Assembly (NCBI RefSeq): GCF_020564935.1
Contig: NZ_JAJCXB010000031.1
Span: 1 to 64,000, forward strand
Reading direction: 5' to 3'
DNA: 64,000 bases
Source of the DNA: Streptomyces pinistramenti
Lineage (GTDB): Bacteria; Actinomycetota; Actinomycetes; Streptomycetales; Streptomycetaceae
Position numbers and translations under genes: made by a program
The notes under the pieces: model-generated
Databases searched by the model: none
The model's input: the letters and a program-made list of their open reading frames with translations, nothing else
Told to the model about the DNA's origin: nothing
Part shown: positions 33,574 to 43,157 of the stretch, piece after piece
How positions within the stretch are numbered: position 1 is the first letter of the stretch
Layout: the number at the start of each line of letters is the position of its first letter

Positions 33574-34785
33574 TCAGTACGACTTGGGCAGCCCCAGTGA
33601 CTGGTGGGACACGTAGTTGAGGATCATTTCGCGGCTGACGGGGGCGATGCGGGCCACTCGGGCGGCGGTGATCAGGGAGGCCAGGCCGTATTCCTGGGTC
33701 AGGCCGTTGCCGCCGAGGGTGTGGACGGCCTGGTCGACGGCGCGTACGGCGGCTTCGGCTGCGGCGTATTTGGCCATGTTGGCGGCCTCGCCCGCGCCCG
33801 TGTCGTCGCCCGCGTCGTAGAGGTGGGCGGCCTTCTGCATCATCAGCCGGGCGAGTTCCAGGTCGATGTGGGCCTGGGCGAGGGGGTGGGCGATGGCCTG
33901 GTGGGCGCCGATGGGCTCCTTCCAGACCTGGCGGGTGCGGGCGTAGTCGACGGCGCGGTCGAGTGCGTAGCGGCCCATGCCGAGGGCGAAGGCGGCGGTC
34001 ATGATGCGTTCGGGGTTGAGGCCGGCGAAGAGTTGCAGCAGCCCGGCGTCCTCGTCGCCGACGAGCGCGTCGGCGGGCAGGCGTACGTCGTCCAGGGTCA
34101 GCTCGAACTGCTTCTCTGGGGCGGCGAGTTCCATGGGGATGGGGCTGCGGCCGAAGCCGGGGGCCTCGCGCGGGACGATGAAGAGGCAGGGCTTGAGGCG
34201 GCCGGTCTTCGCGTCTTCGGTGCGGCTGACGATGAGGGTGGCGTCGGCGATGTCGACGCCGGAGACGAAGACCTTGCGGCCGTTGAGGATCCAGCCTCCC
34301 CCATTCTCGGCCGCGCTCGAACGGGAGGTGACCCCTCCGTCGCGGCGGGCGGTGGTGGTGATGCGGTGGGAGTTGGATCCGGCGTCGGGTTCGGTGATGC
34401 CGAAGGCCATTTTGCGGCTGCCGTCGGCGAGGCCGGGCAGCCAGGTGCGCTTCTGTTCTTCGGTGCCGAAGCGGGCGATGACGGTGCCGCAGATGGCGGG
34501 GGAGACGACGAGCATGAGGAGGGGGCAGCCCGCCGCACCCAACTCTTCGAGTACGAGGGAGAGTTCAGCTATGCCGCCGCCTCCGCCGCCGTACTCCTCG
34601 GGGAGGTTGACGCCGAGGTAGCCGAGGCCCGCGGCCTCGTTCCACAGGTCGTCGGTGTGCTTGCCTTCGGCGACGATGCGGGTGAAGTAGTCGCGGCCGT
34701 AGCGCTTGCCGAGCGCGGCGACGGCGGCCCGCAGGGCGCGGTGTTCCTCGGTCTCGATCACAGGGTTGCGCATGGCGTTGCTCAT
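33574..34785 (-). CDS. Acyl-CoA dehydrogenase (AtuD-like)
   Basis: FAD enzyme of 403 aa, last gene of the Atu-like operon. Conserved pieces: FGITEPDAGSNSH (substrate/FAD loop), GWILNGRKVFVSGVDIADAT, LNPERIMTAAFALGMGRYAL, and the C-terminal GGNGLTQEYGLASL region. A short insertion (RDGGVTSRSSAAENGGG) precedes the W-I-L-N-G-R-K strand. In context it probably oxidises a branched acyl-CoA such as a citronellyl- or isovaleryl-type ester. GATGGAGCAGCC precedes ATG. Confidence 0.92.
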   Translation of the reverse strand: MSNAMRNPVIETEEHRALRAAVAALGKRYGRDYFTRIVAEGKHTDDLWNEAAGLGYLGVNLPEEYGGGGGGIAELSLVLEELGAAGCPLLMLVVSPAICGTVIARFGTEEQKRTWLPGLADGSRKMAFGITEPDAGSNSHRITTTARRDGGVTSRSSAAENGGGWILNGRKVFVSGVDIADATLIVSRTEDAKTGRLKPCLFIVPREAPGFGRSPIPMELAAPEKQFELTLDDVRLPADALVGDEDAGLLQLFAGLNPERIMTAAFALGMGRYALDRAVDYARTRQVWKEPIGAHQAIAHPLAQAHIDLELARLMMQKAAHLYDAGDDTGAGEAANMAKYAAAEAAVRAVDQAVHTLGGNGLTQEYGLASLITAARVARIAPVSREMILNYVSHQSLGLPKSY

Positions 34786-34845
34786 GGCTGCTCCATCTGT
34801 GCGGTGGGTGAGGGGCGGGGAGGTACGCGCCCGCGTGTCTCCCGG

Positions 34846-36792
34846 TCAGTCGGTGACGACGGCGAGGAGGGTGCCGACCTCGACCTGGGCGCCGGCGCGG
34901 ACGGGCAGGCTGGTCAGGGTGCCGGCGGCGGGTGCGGTGATCTTGTGTTCCATCTTCATGGCCTCCAGCCACAGCAGCGGCTGCCCGGCCTCGACCGTGG
35001 CGCCCTCGGCCAGGCCCGGCGCGACCCGGATGACGGTGCCGGGCATCGGCGCGAGCAGCGAGCCGGGTTCGGTGCGGGCCGCGGGGTCGGGGAAGCGGGG
35101 CAGGGCGGTGAAGGCGTGGGCGCCGGTGGCGGTGTCGGCGTGGATGCGGTTGCCGTAGCGGGCAAGGGTGAACTGGCGGCGCAGGCCGTGGACTTCGAGG
35201 GTGACACGGTCCGGGGCGAGGTCCAGCAGGCGGACGCCGGGGAAGTCGTCGGCGTGCAGTCCTTCGCGGTCGATGCGGTAGCGGATCTCGTGGGTGGCCG
35301 CCTCGCCGCCGTCGGCCGCGTAGCTCTTGGACTGCGGCTGCGAGGGGACGTTGCGGAAGCCGCCGAAGCGGGAGCGGCCGTGTGCGTCGGCGAGGGCGGC
35401 GGCGAGGGCGGCGAGCCGTTCCCGGGCGGCGCGGTCGGCGTCGCGGGCGGTCAGGGCGGCGAGGTGACGGTCGTAGAAGCCGGTGTCCAGGCCGGTGGTG
35501 GCGGCGAATTCGGGGTGCCGCAGGGAGCGGACCAGCAGGTCGCGGTTGGTGACGGGGCCGTGGATGCGGGCCCGTTCCAGGGCGTGCGCGAGCTTGCGGA
35601 CGGCTTCGGTGCGGGTCGGCGCCCAGGCGATGACCTTGGCGAGCATCGGGTCGTAGTGCGCGGTGACGGTGTCGCCGTCGGTGACGCCGGAGTCGAGGCG
35701 GACGGTGCCGGGTACAGCGAGCCGGTGCAGGGTGCCGGTCTGCGGCTGCCAGCCGGCCGCGGGGTCCTCGGCGTAGAGCCGCGCCTCGACGGCGTGGCCG
35801 CGCGGGCGCGGCGGGGCGGGGTCCAGCGGCTCGCCTTGGGCGATGCTCAACTGGAGTGCTACGAGGTCGAGTCGGTAGATCTCCTCGGTGACGGGGTGCT
35901 CGACCTGGAGACGCGTGTTCATCTCCAGGAAGTGGGCCCGGCCGTCGGCGGAGACCAGGAATTCGACGGTGCCCGCGCCGCGGTAGCCGATCGCGCGGGC
36001 GGCCTGCGCGGCGGCCTCGTGCAGGGTGTGGCGCAGCGCGTCCGGGAGGCCGGGCGCGGGCGCTTCCTCGATGACTTTCTGGTGGCGGCGCTGGAGGGAG
36101 CAGTCGCGGGTGCCGAGCGTCCAGACGGTGCCGTGCGCGTCGGCGAGTATCTGCACCTCGACGTGGCGCCCGCCGACGACGTACGGCTCGGCGAATACTT
36201 CGCCGTCACCGAAAGCAGCGGCGGCTTCGGCCCCCGCCGCCACCAACTCCTCTTCCAGTGCTCCCAGTTGGTCGACGATCCGCATACCGCGGCCGCCGCC
36301 GCCCGCCGCCGCCTTCACCAGCAGCGGCAGGTCCGCCTCGGTGGCCAGCGCCGGGTCGACGGGCGCGAGCAGCGGCACACCGGCCGCCGCCATCAGTTCC
36401 TTGGCCCGGGTCTTGGACGCCATCGCCTCGATGGCGTCGGGCGGCGGGCCGATCCAGGTCAGCCCGGCGTCGGCGACCGCGGCGGCGAAGGCGGCGTTCT
36501 CGGAGAGGAAGCCGTAGCCGGGGTGGACGGCGTCGGCGCCCGCGTCCAGGGCGGCCCGCACGACGAGATCGCCGCGCAGGTAGGTGTCGGCGGGCGCGTC
36601 GCCCGGCAGCCGTACGGCGGTGTCCGCCTCCCGGACGTGCGGGGCGTCGGCGTCCGCGTCGGAGTGCACGGCGACAGTGGCCAGGCCCCGTTCCCGGCAG
36701 GTGCGGAAGACCCGGCGGGCGATCTCACCGCGGTTGGCGACGAGGACGCAGGAGAGCGGGGTTGGCGTGGCCTCTGGGGACGAAGTGGTCAT
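34846..36792 (-). CDS. Biotin carboxylase/biotin carrier subunit (AtuF/MccA type)
   Basis: A 648-aa alpha subunit of an acyl-CoA carboxylase: N-terminal VLVANRGEIARRVFRTCRERG, ATP-grasp loop KAAAGGGGRGMR, EVQILAD and the EMNTRLQVEHPVTE signature. The C-terminal biotinyl domain has the biotin Lys in LWLEAMKMEHKI. It partners the carboxyltransferase encoded just upstream. With AtuA next door it is likely a geranyl- or methylcrotonyl-CoA-type carboxylase. The start at 36792 follows GAGG and begins right before the conserved fold. Confidence 0.93.
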   Translation of the reverse strand: MTTSSPEATPTPLSCVLVANRGEIARRVFRTCRERGLATVAVHSDADADAPHVREADTAVRLPGDAPADTYLRGDLVVRAALDAGADAVHPGYGFLSENAAFAAAVADAGLTWIGPPPDAIEAMASKTRAKELMAAAGVPLLAPVDPALATEADLPLLVKAAAGGGGRGMRIVDQLGALEEELVAAGAEAAAAFGDGEVFAEPYVVGGRHVEVQILADAHGTVWTLGTRDCSLQRRHQKVIEEAPAPGLPDALRHTLHEAAAQAARAIGYRGAGTVEFLVSADGRAHFLEMNTRLQVEHPVTEEIYRLDLVALQLSIAQGEPLDPAPPRPRGHAVEARLYAEDPAAGWQPQTGTLHRLAVPGTVRLDSGVTDGDTVTAHYDPMLAKVIAWAPTRTEAVRKLAHALERARIHGPVTNRDLLVRSLRHPEFAATTGLDTGFYDRHLAALTARDADRAARERLAALAAALADAHGRSRFGGFRNVPSQPQSKSYAADGGEAATHEIRYRIDREGLHADDFPGVRLLDLAPDRVTLEVHGLRRQFTLARYGNRIHADTATGAHAFTALPRFPDPAARTEPGSLLAPMPGTVIRVAPGLAEGATVEAGQPLLWLEAMKMEHKITAPAAGTLTSLPVRAGAQVEVGTLLAVVTD

Positions 36793-36800
36793 GTGCTGCC

Positions 36801-38393
36801 TCACATCCGGAAGACGCCGAAGCCGCCGCGTGCGCCCTCGACCGGGGCGGTGTGCACGGCGGACAGGCACAGGCCGAGGACGGTTCGGGTGTCGCGGGGG
36901 TCGATGACGCCGTCGTCGTAGAGCCGCCCGGAGAGGAACATCGGCAGCGACTCGGACTCGATCTGCTGCTCGACCATGGCCCGCAGCCCGGCGTCGGCCT
37001 CGTCGTCATAAGGCTGCCCCTTGGCGGCGGCCGAGGCGCGGGCGACGATGGACAGCACGCCGGCCAGCTGCTGCGGGCCCATGACGGCGGATTTGGCGCT
37101 CGGCCAGGCGAAGAGGAATCGCGGGTCGAAGGCGCGGCCGCACATGCCGTAGTGGCCCGCGCCGTACGAGGCACCCATCAGGACGCTGAGGTGCGGCACC
37201 TTCGAGTTCGAGACCGCGTTGATCATCATCGCGCCGTGCTTGATGATGCCGCCCTGCTCGTATTCCTTGCCGACCATGTAGCCGGTGGTGTTGTGCAGGA
37301 ACAGCAGCGGGATGTCCCGCTGGTTCGCCAACTGGATGAACTGGGCGGCCTTCTGGGACTCGGCGCTGAACAGCACGCCCTGCGCGTTGGCGAGGATGCC
37401 GACGGGATAGCCGTGCAGCGCGGCCCAGCCGGTCGCCAGGCTCGGCCCGTACAGCGGCTTAAACTCGTCGAAGTCCGAGCCGTCGACGATCCGGGCGATG
37501 ACCTCGCGCGGGTCGAAGGGCGCCTTGAGGTCGCCGGGGACGAGGCCGAGCAGCTCTTCCTCGTCGTACGTGGGCGGCTCGGCGGGGGCCGGATCGGCGT
37601 GCGCCTTGCGCCAGTTGAGGCGGGCGACGACGCGGCGGGCCCGGCGCAGCGCGTCCGGCTCGTCGAGCGCGAAGTGGTCGGCGAGCCCTGAGGTGCGGGC
37701 GTGCATCTCGGCGCCGCCCAGCGATTCGTCGTCGCTCTCCTCGCCGGTCGCCATCTTGACCAGCGGCGGGCCGCCGAGGAAGACCTTGGCGCGCTCCCTG
37801 ACCATGATCACGTGGTCGGACATGCCGGGGACGTACGCGCCGCCGGCGGTGGAGTTGCCGAAGACCACGGCGACGGTCGGGATGCCGGCCGCGGAGAGCC
37901 GGGTGAGGTCCTTGAAGAGCGCCCCGCCCGGGATGAAGATCTCCTTCTGGCTGGGCAGGTCGGCGCCGCCGGACTCGACGAGCGAGACGACCGGCAGCCG
38001 GTTGGTGCGGGCGATTTCGTTGGCCCGCAGTGCCTTCTTCAGCGTCCAGGGGTTGCTGGCGCCGCCGCGTACGGTCGGGTCGTTGGCGGTGATCAGGCAC
38101 TCCACGCCCTCGATGACGCCGATGCCGCAGACCAGCGAGGCTCCCACGGCGTAGTCGCTGCCCCAGGCGGCGAGCGGGGAGAGTTCGAGGAAGGGGGTGT
38201 CGGGGTCGATGAGCAGTTCGATCCGCTCGCGGGCGGGCAGTTTGCCGCGCCCGCGGTGCCGGGCGACGTACTTCTCACCGCCGCCCGCGAGCGCCTTGCC
38301 GTGCGCCTCGCCGACCTCCGCCAGCTTCGCGAGCAATTCCGTACGGCGCTCCGCGTACTCGGCGTCCGACGGGTCGATCGCGGTCCTGAGCAT
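36801..38393 (-). CDS. Acyl-CoA carboxylase carboxyltransferase (AtuC/MccB type)
   Basis: A 530-aa beta subunit with both crotonase-like halves: VCGIGVIEGVECLITANDPTVRGG, PVVSLVESGGADLPSQ, FGNSTAGGAYVPGMSD, and GILANAQGVLFSAESQKAAQF, LFLHNTTGYMVG and GASYGAGHYGMCGRAF. The set matches methylcrotonyl/geranyl-CoA carboxylases. Its ATG lies 2 bases after the AtuA-like stop, with GGAGG 13 bases upstream, so translation is coupled. Confidence 0.93.
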   Translation of the reverse strand: MLRTAIDPSDAEYAERRTELLAKLAEVGEAHGKALAGGGEKYVARHRGRGKLPARERIELLIDPDTPFLELSPLAAWGSDYAVGASLVCGIGVIEGVECLITANDPTVRGGASNPWTLKKALRANEIARTNRLPVVSLVESGGADLPSQKEIFIPGGALFKDLTRLSAAGIPTVAVVFGNSTAGGAYVPGMSDHVIMVRERAKVFLGGPPLVKMATGEESDDESLGGAEMHARTSGLADHFALDEPDALRRARRVVARLNWRKAHADPAPAEPPTYDEEELLGLVPGDLKAPFDPREVIARIVDGSDFDEFKPLYGPSLATGWAALHGYPVGILANAQGVLFSAESQKAAQFIQLANQRDIPLLFLHNTTGYMVGKEYEQGGIIKHGAMMINAVSNSKVPHLSVLMGASYGAGHYGMCGRAFDPRFLFAWPSAKSAVMGPQQLAGVLSIVARASAAAKGQPYDDEADAGLRAMVEQQIESESLPMFLSGRLYDDGVIDPRDTRTVLGLCLSAVHTAPVEGARGGFGVFRM

Positions 38394-38395
38394 GG

Positions 38396-40105
38396 TCACA
38401 GCAGTACCTCCGGTATGTCCAGGTGCCGCGAGCGCAGCCACTCCCCCACGGCCTTGGCCTGCGGATCGAAGCGGGCCTGCGCGGCGACGCCGTCCCCCAG
38501 CAGCCCGTCGACGACGAAGTTCAGCGCCCGCAGCCCCGGCAGCACATGCCGGTCGACCGCCAACCCGGCCGTCTCGGGCAGCAGTTCACGGAACGTCTCG
38601 ACGGTCAGGGCGTGCGCCAGCCACCGCCACGCCTCCTCGGTACGCACCCACACGCCGACGTTGGCCGAGCCGCCCTTGTCCCCGCTGCGCGCCCCGGCGA
38701 CCAGGCCGAGCGGCGCCCGCCGGGTGGGCAGCGCGGCGGGCGGCGGCTCGGGCAGCGCCGGGTCCGCAAGTCGCACCAACTCCCGTGATTGCGAGGCTGG
38801 TTGGATCACTACGCGCCGTCCGTCGGGCAGCACCGCGGTGTGCGTCACCTCGCCCGCGGCCACCGCCACCGCGTCGAAGACGCCGTACGGGGCGCCCTTG
38901 CCCGGCGGCGCGGTGACATGGAAGCCGGGGTAGCTGCCCAGCGCCAGTTCGACGGCGGCGCCGCTGACCACCCGGCCCACCGCCTCCGGGTCGGCGTCCC
39001 GCACCACCAGCCGCAGCAGCGCGCTCGCCTCCTCCTGCACGTCCGCGTCGTCGCGGTCGGTGCGGGCCAGCGTCCACCGCACCTCGGCGGGCGGCTTCGG
39101 CGCCGCGGCGATGGCCGCCGCCATCTGGTCACGGACGAGCCGGGCCTTGGCGTCCACGTCGAGGCCGGTCAGCACGAACGTGACCTCGTTGCGCCAGCCG
39201 CCGATCCGGGTCAGCCCGGCCTTGAGCGTCGGCGGCGGCGCCTCCCCGCGGACGCCGTCGATCGCGACCCGGTCGGGCCCGTCCTCGCGCAGCCGCACGG
39301 TGTCGAGCCTGGCGGTGACGTCCGGGCCGGGGTAGCGGGCGCCCGCCGTCTCGTAGAGCAGTTGGGCGGTGACGGTGCCGGTGGTGACGGCGCCGCCGGT
39401 GCCCGGGTGTTTGGTGATCACCGCGCTGCCGTCGGCGGCGATCTCGGCGAGCGGGAAGCCGGGCCGCCGCACGTCGTGGGCGCCGAAGAAGCTGTAGTTG
39501 CCGCCGGTCGCCTGGGTGCCGCACTCCAGGACGTGGCCCGCCACGACCGCGCCCGCCAGCGGATCCAGGTCCTGCGGCCCCCACCCGAAGTGGGCCGCCG
39601 CGGCGCCGCTGACCAGCGCGGCGTCGGTGACCCTGCCGGTCACCACCACATCGGCGCCGGCCCGCAGGCACGCGGCGATCCCGCCGCCGCCCAGGTAGGC
39701 GTTGGCGGTCAGCACCCCCTCGCCCCACCGCGCGCCGTCGCCGCCCGCCAGCAGATCGTCGCCCTCGACGTGCGCCACCCGCACCGGCACACCGACCCGT
39801 ACGGCCAACTCCCGCACCGCGTCGGCCAGTCCGGCCGGATGCAGCCCGCCCGCGTTGGTGACGATCCGCACGCCGCGCTCGACGGCGAGCCCGAGCCCGT
39901 CCTCCAGCTGCCGCAGGAACGTCCTGGCGTAGCCGCGCTCCGGGTTCTTCAGGCGGTCCCTGCCGAGGATGAGCATGGTCAGTTCGGCGAGGTAGTCGCC
40001 GGTCAGTACGTCCAGCGGGCCGCCGGTGAGCATCTCGCGCACCGCGTCGAACCGGTCGCCGTAGAACCCGGAGGCGTTGCCGACCCGCAGCACCGCGCCG
40101 CTCAT
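38396..40105 (-). CDS. AtuA-like acyclic terpene utilisation protein (DUF1446)
   Basis: A 569-aa cytoplasmic protein of the AtuA/DUF1446 family: LRVGNASGFYGDRFDAVREM, DYLAELTMLILGRDR, NAGGLHPAGLADAV, DVVVTGRVTDAALV, ECGTQATGGNYSFFG. A C-terminal small-domain extension carries LVAGARSGDKGGSANVGVWV. AtuA is needed for acyclic terpene degradation in Pseudomonas, but its reaction is unclear. The ATG overlaps the stop of the upstream TIGR03084 gene. The cluster order supports a catabolic operon. Confidence 0.9.
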   Translation of the reverse strand: MSGAVLRVGNASGFYGDRFDAVREMLTGGPLDVLTGDYLAELTMLILGRDRLKNPERGYARTFLRQLEDGLGLAVERGVRIVTNAGGLHPAGLADAVRELAVRVGVPVRVAHVEGDDLLAGGDGARWGEGVLTANAYLGGGGIAACLRAGADVVVTGRVTDAALVSGAAAAHFGWGPQDLDPLAGAVVAGHVLECGTQATGGNYSFFGAHDVRRPGFPLAEIAADGSAVITKHPGTGGAVTTGTVTAQLLYETAGARYPGPDVTARLDTVRLREDGPDRVAIDGVRGEAPPPTLKAGLTRIGGWRNEVTFVLTGLDVDAKARLVRDQMAAAIAAAPKPPAEVRWTLARTDRDDADVQEEASALLRLVVRDADPEAVGRVVSGAAVELALGSYPGFHVTAPPGKGAPYGVFDAVAVAAGEVTHTAVLPDGRRVVIQPASQSRELVRLADPALPEPPPAALPTRRAPLGLVAGARSGDKGGSANVGVWVRTEEAWRWLAHALTVETFRELLPETAGLAVDRHVLPGLRALNFVVDGLLGDGVAAQARFDPQAKAVGEWLRSRHLDIPEVLL

Positions 40106-40902
40106 GCGCCGCCGCCCGCGGCCGGTGCCCGGCCCTTGCCCGGCGGCCCGGCGAATGCCTGCGCGATGCCCAGCCACCGCTCGGCGTCGGCGCCTTCGGC
40201 CCGTACGGACGGCAGGTCGTCGCGGTGCGCCCGCTGCGTCACCAGCAGGCAGAACTCCAGCGCGTCGCCGGTCACCCGCTGGCCCGCGTCCTCGGGCCCG
40301 TAGGTCCACAGCGTGCCGTCGGGCGCCCGCAGTTCGACGCGGAACTCCTCGGCGGGCGGGTCGAGTCGGCGGGCGGCGTAGGAGAAGTCGCGGGCCCGCA
40401 CGCCGATCCGGGCGACGTGCCGCAGCCGGGCGGTGGGGGTACGGGTCACGCCGAGCGCGTCGGCGACGTCCTGGCCGTGCGCCCAGGTCTCCATCAGCCG
40501 CCCGGTCGCCATCGACGCGACGCTCATCGGCGGCCCGAACCACCCGAGTTTCGCCCCGTCCGGCTGCCCGCCGAGCGCCCGCAGCAGCGCCTCGCGGCCC
40601 TCCCGCCAGCCGGCCAGCAGCCGCTCGGGCCGCTGCCGCGCACCGGCTTCGGCGCCCTCGTCGACGAAGGTCAGCGGCGACCGCAGGGCCACCCGTACGG
40701 CCTCGGCGAAGGTGTCCGGGTCGGTGGCGGAGAGCAGCGCCTGCCGGTCGGTCCAGGCCAGGTGCGCGATCTGGTGGGCGACCGTCCAGCCGTCGGCCGG
40801 TGTCGGGCCGGCCCACCGCCCGGCCGGAAGACCGGCGACCAGGGCGTCCAACTCCTCGCTCTCGTCCCTGAGATCCGCCAGAACGGCGCCGGGATCGGAC
40901 AC
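40102..40902 (-). CDS. TIGR03084-type DinB-fold protein (maleylpyruvate isomerase-like)
   Basis: First gene of the operon, 266 aa. The DinB/MDMPI-like four-helix bundle is marked by DGWTVAHQIAHLAWTDRQAL, RLMETWAHGQDVADALG and RHVARIGVRARDFSYAARRL. The spaced His residues (AHQIAH, WAHGQD, RHVA) may bind metal. Its link to AtuA-type operons is recurrent in actinobacteria (from memory); a thiol-dependent step is possible. The GTG start has GGGGAG 7 bases upstream. The UTR from the shared-type promoter is about 125 bases. Confidence 0.85.
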   Translation of the reverse strand: MSDPGAVLADLRDESEELDALVAGLPAGRWAGPTPADGWTVAHQIAHLAWTDRQALLSATDPDTFAEAVRVALRSPLTFVDEGAEAGARQRPERLLAGWREGREALLRALGGQPDGAKLGWFGPPMSVASMATGRLMETWAHGQDVADALGVTRTPTARLRHVARIGVRARDFSYAARRLDPPAEEFRVELRAPDGTLWTYGPEDAGQRVTGDALEFCLLVTQRAHRDDLPSVRAEGADAERWLGIAQAFAGPPGKGRAPAAGGGA

Positions 40903-41034
40903 GCGACACTCCCCTCGTCGGCCCGTACGCCGTGTCGGCGGGGCCCGGATGACTGCGGAATCGTGCGGTGGTCGGCCGCCACGGACGCGGGTGGAAGGTG
41001 CCCGGTGCGACGGCGGTGCCTGCGGTGCGGTTCG

Positions 41035-41072
41035 AGCGTGGCAGCGACCGCAGAAACAATCAAGCACGCCTG
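41035..41072 (-). promoter_or_regulatory. Atu-like operon promoter with the TetR-type dyad
   Basis: -35 TTGATT (41063-41058), 17-bp spacer, -10 CACGCT (41040-41035). The surrounding sequence GCAGCGAC...AACAATCAAGC, GC, TGCATG matches the hydratase promoter at 26273-26315 nearly base for base. Confidence 0.6.
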
Positions 41073-41119
41073 CATGATTTTTCGGCCGACTCGGAACCCG
41101 GACGCACCGGAGGGCGGGG

Positions 41120-42163
41120 TCAGCCGCGCGACGCGCTGCGCACCGCCCCCACACTCGCGATCACCACGAGCCCGATGGCGACGATCTCCGCCCAGCCCAG
41201 CGCCTGGTCCAGGACCAGGAAGCCCGCGGTGGCGGCGGCGGCCGGCTCCAGGCTCATCATCACGGCGAAGCCGGAGGCGGGCAGCTTGCGCAGGGCGAGC
41301 AGCTCCAGCGTGTAGGGCAGCACCGACGACATCAGGGCGACGGCCGCGCCCAGGCCGATGGTGACCGGGTTCAGCAGCGCGGATCCGGCGCCCGCGATAC
41401 CCAGCGGCAGGCTCAGCACCGCCGCGACGGTCATCGCCAGCGCGAGCCCGTCCGCCTGCGGGAAGCGCTGCCCGGTACGCGCCGACAGCAGGATGTACGC
41501 GGCCCACAGCGCGCCGGCCGACAAGGCGAACGCGGCACCGGCCACATTCAGCCCGTCAAAGCCCTCGCGCCCCAGCAGCACCACGCCACCCAGCGCCAGC
41601 GCCGCCCACACCAGGCTCAGCAGCCGCCGCGAGGTGGCCACCGACAGGATCAGCGGGCCCAGGAACTCCAGGGTGACCGCCGCGCCCAGCGGGATCCGGT
41701 CGATCGCCTGGTAGAAGAGCGAGTTCATGCCGACCAGGGCGACGCCGAAGGCGAGCACCGTGGCCCAGTCGCCGCGCGTGTGGCCGCGCAGCCGGGGGCG
41801 GCAGGCGATCAGCAGCACCAGCGAGGCGACCACAAGACGCAGCGTGACCACACCCAGCGCACCGGCCCGCGGGAAGAGCAGCACCGCGACCGACGAGCCG
41901 AACTGAAGCGAGACGATCCCGCCGATCACCAGCGCCACCGACCCGAACCGGCCGCGCACACCACCGGCGGCGGCGCCGGCCGCCGCCTCGGCCGTCATCA
42001 CCTCGGGCGAGGCGGGCACCGGCTGCGGTACACCCTCGTGCGCCGGGCCGCGGGCCACCGAAGTGGATCCGGAAGCGGCGGAAACGGGTGCGGGTGAGGA
42101 CGGGAAGGCGCCGTCGGATTCGAGCGGTGAGGGATTCACCCCACCCACGCTACGGCCCACCAT
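41120..42163 (-). CDS. EamA-family transporter (RhtA-like)
   Basis: Drug/metabolite-type exporter of 347 aa with ten hydrophobic helices in two EamA repeats (VALVIGGIVSLQFGSSVAVL at the first; EPAAAATAGFLVLDQALGWA near the end). The 60-residue polar N-terminus may be over-extended; later starts (such as M56) are possible. RhtA-like members export amino acids. Divergent from a LysR gene with only 45 bases between, so that regulator probably controls it. Confidence 0.88.
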   Translation of the reverse strand: MVGRSVGGVNPSPLESDGAFPSSPAPVSAASGSTSVARGPAHEGVPQPVPASPEVMTAEAAAGAAAGGVRGRFGSVALVIGGIVSLQFGSSVAVLLFPRAGALGVVTLRLVVASLVLLIACRPRLRGHTRGDWATVLAFGVALVGMNSLFYQAIDRIPLGAAVTLEFLGPLILSVATSRRLLSLVWAALALGGVVLLGREGFDGLNVAGAAFALSAGALWAAYILLSARTGQRFPQADGLALAMTVAAVLSLPLGIAGAGSALLNPVTIGLGAAVALMSSVLPYTLELLALRKLPASGFAVMMSLEPAAAATAGFLVLDQALGWAEIVAIGLVVIASVGAVRSASRG

Positions 42164-42208
42164 CCGGTCCGTGAAATGCAGTTTTTCCTGTTGTTATGCT
42201 CCGCACGC

Positions 42209-43096
42209 ATGAGCATCGAGCTGCGTCACCTCCGCTGCTTCCTCGCCATCGCCGACACCCTCAGCGTCACCCGCGCCGCCGAACGCCTCCACCTGACCCA
42301 GCCCGCCGTCTCCCGCACCCTGCGCCGCCTTGAGGAGGAGCTGGGCGCCCGCCTCGTCGACCGCTCCACCCACCACCTGGCGCTCACCGACGACGGCCTG
42401 CGCTTCCGCGACCAGGCGGCCATCGCGGTCACCGCCTTCGACCGCGCGGTCGGCCTGGCCCGGCACGCCCCCTGGCCGCTGCGCCTGGGCCACGCCTGGT
42501 CGGCGGCGGGCGCTTCCACCCAACTCCTGCTCCGCCGCTGGCACGAGGAGCACCCCGACACCCCCCTCGAACTCCTCCGGATCGACGACCGCACGGCGGG
42601 CCTGGCGCGCGGTGAGGTGGACGCGGCACTGCTGCGCGGCGAGGTCCGCACCCCGGGGCTCGTCACCGAACGGCTGACGACCGAGCCCCGGGTCGCGGGA
42701 CTGCCCGCCGACGACCCGCTCGCCCGCCGCCCGCACCTCACCCTGGCCGACCTCACCGGCCGCACCCTCGTGCTGAACACCGTCTCCGGCACCACCACCC
42801 TCGACCTGTGGCCCATGGACAGCCGCCCCACCGCCACGATCACCATCGGCAACACCGACGACTGGCTGGCCGCCATCACCGGCGGCCGCGCGGTGGGCAT
42901 CACCACCACCGCCACCGCCCGCATGCACCCGCACCCGGCCAGGGCCTACGTCCCCCTCCCCGAAGCCCCGCCGGTCCCCGTCGTACTCGCCCGGCGCGAC
43001 GGCCCCGGCCATCCGCGAATCCCGGACCTGCTGCGGCTGGCGCGGGAGGTGGTTGGGGAGGGGAGGTGGTGCGGCCCACTACGGCCCGGTACCTGA
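42209..43096 (+). CDS. LysR-family transcriptional regulator
   Basis: A 295-aa regulator with N-terminal HTH (LRHLRCFLAIADTLSVTRAA, LHLTQPAVSRTLRRLEEELG) and a periplasmic-binding-like ligand domain (RLGHAWSAAGASTQLLLRRW; GEVDAALLRGEV). ATG at 42209. The 45-base spacer to the EamA gene is AT-rich (GTGAAATGCAGTTTTTCC), as at LysR targets. Confidence 0.92.
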   Translation: MSIELRHLRCFLAIADTLSVTRAAERLHLTQPAVSRTLRRLEEELGARLVDRSTHHLALTDDGLRFRDQAAIAVTAFDRAVGLARHAPWPLRLGHAWSAAGASTQLLLRRWHEEHPDTPLELLRIDDRTAGLARGEVDAALLRGEVRTPGLVTERLTTEPRVAGLPADDPLARRPHLTLADLTGRTLVLNTVSGTTTLDLWPMDSRPTATITIGNTDDWLAAITGGRAVGITTTATARMHPHPARAYVPLPEAPPVPVVLARRDGPGHPRIPDLLRLAREVVGEGRWCGPLRPGT

Positions 43097-43157
43097 GAGC
43101 TGTGGAGCCCGCGGCCCCCGGCGCCGTAGACGTACCGGCACCGGGCGGCGCGGACGG

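Noticed and set aside
33604..36921. 1105-codon plus-strand open frame
   Set aside because: It is the complement of the acyl-CoA dehydrogenase and biotin carboxylase genes; Gly/Val/Asp-rich translation with no domain, typical of high-GC antisense frames.
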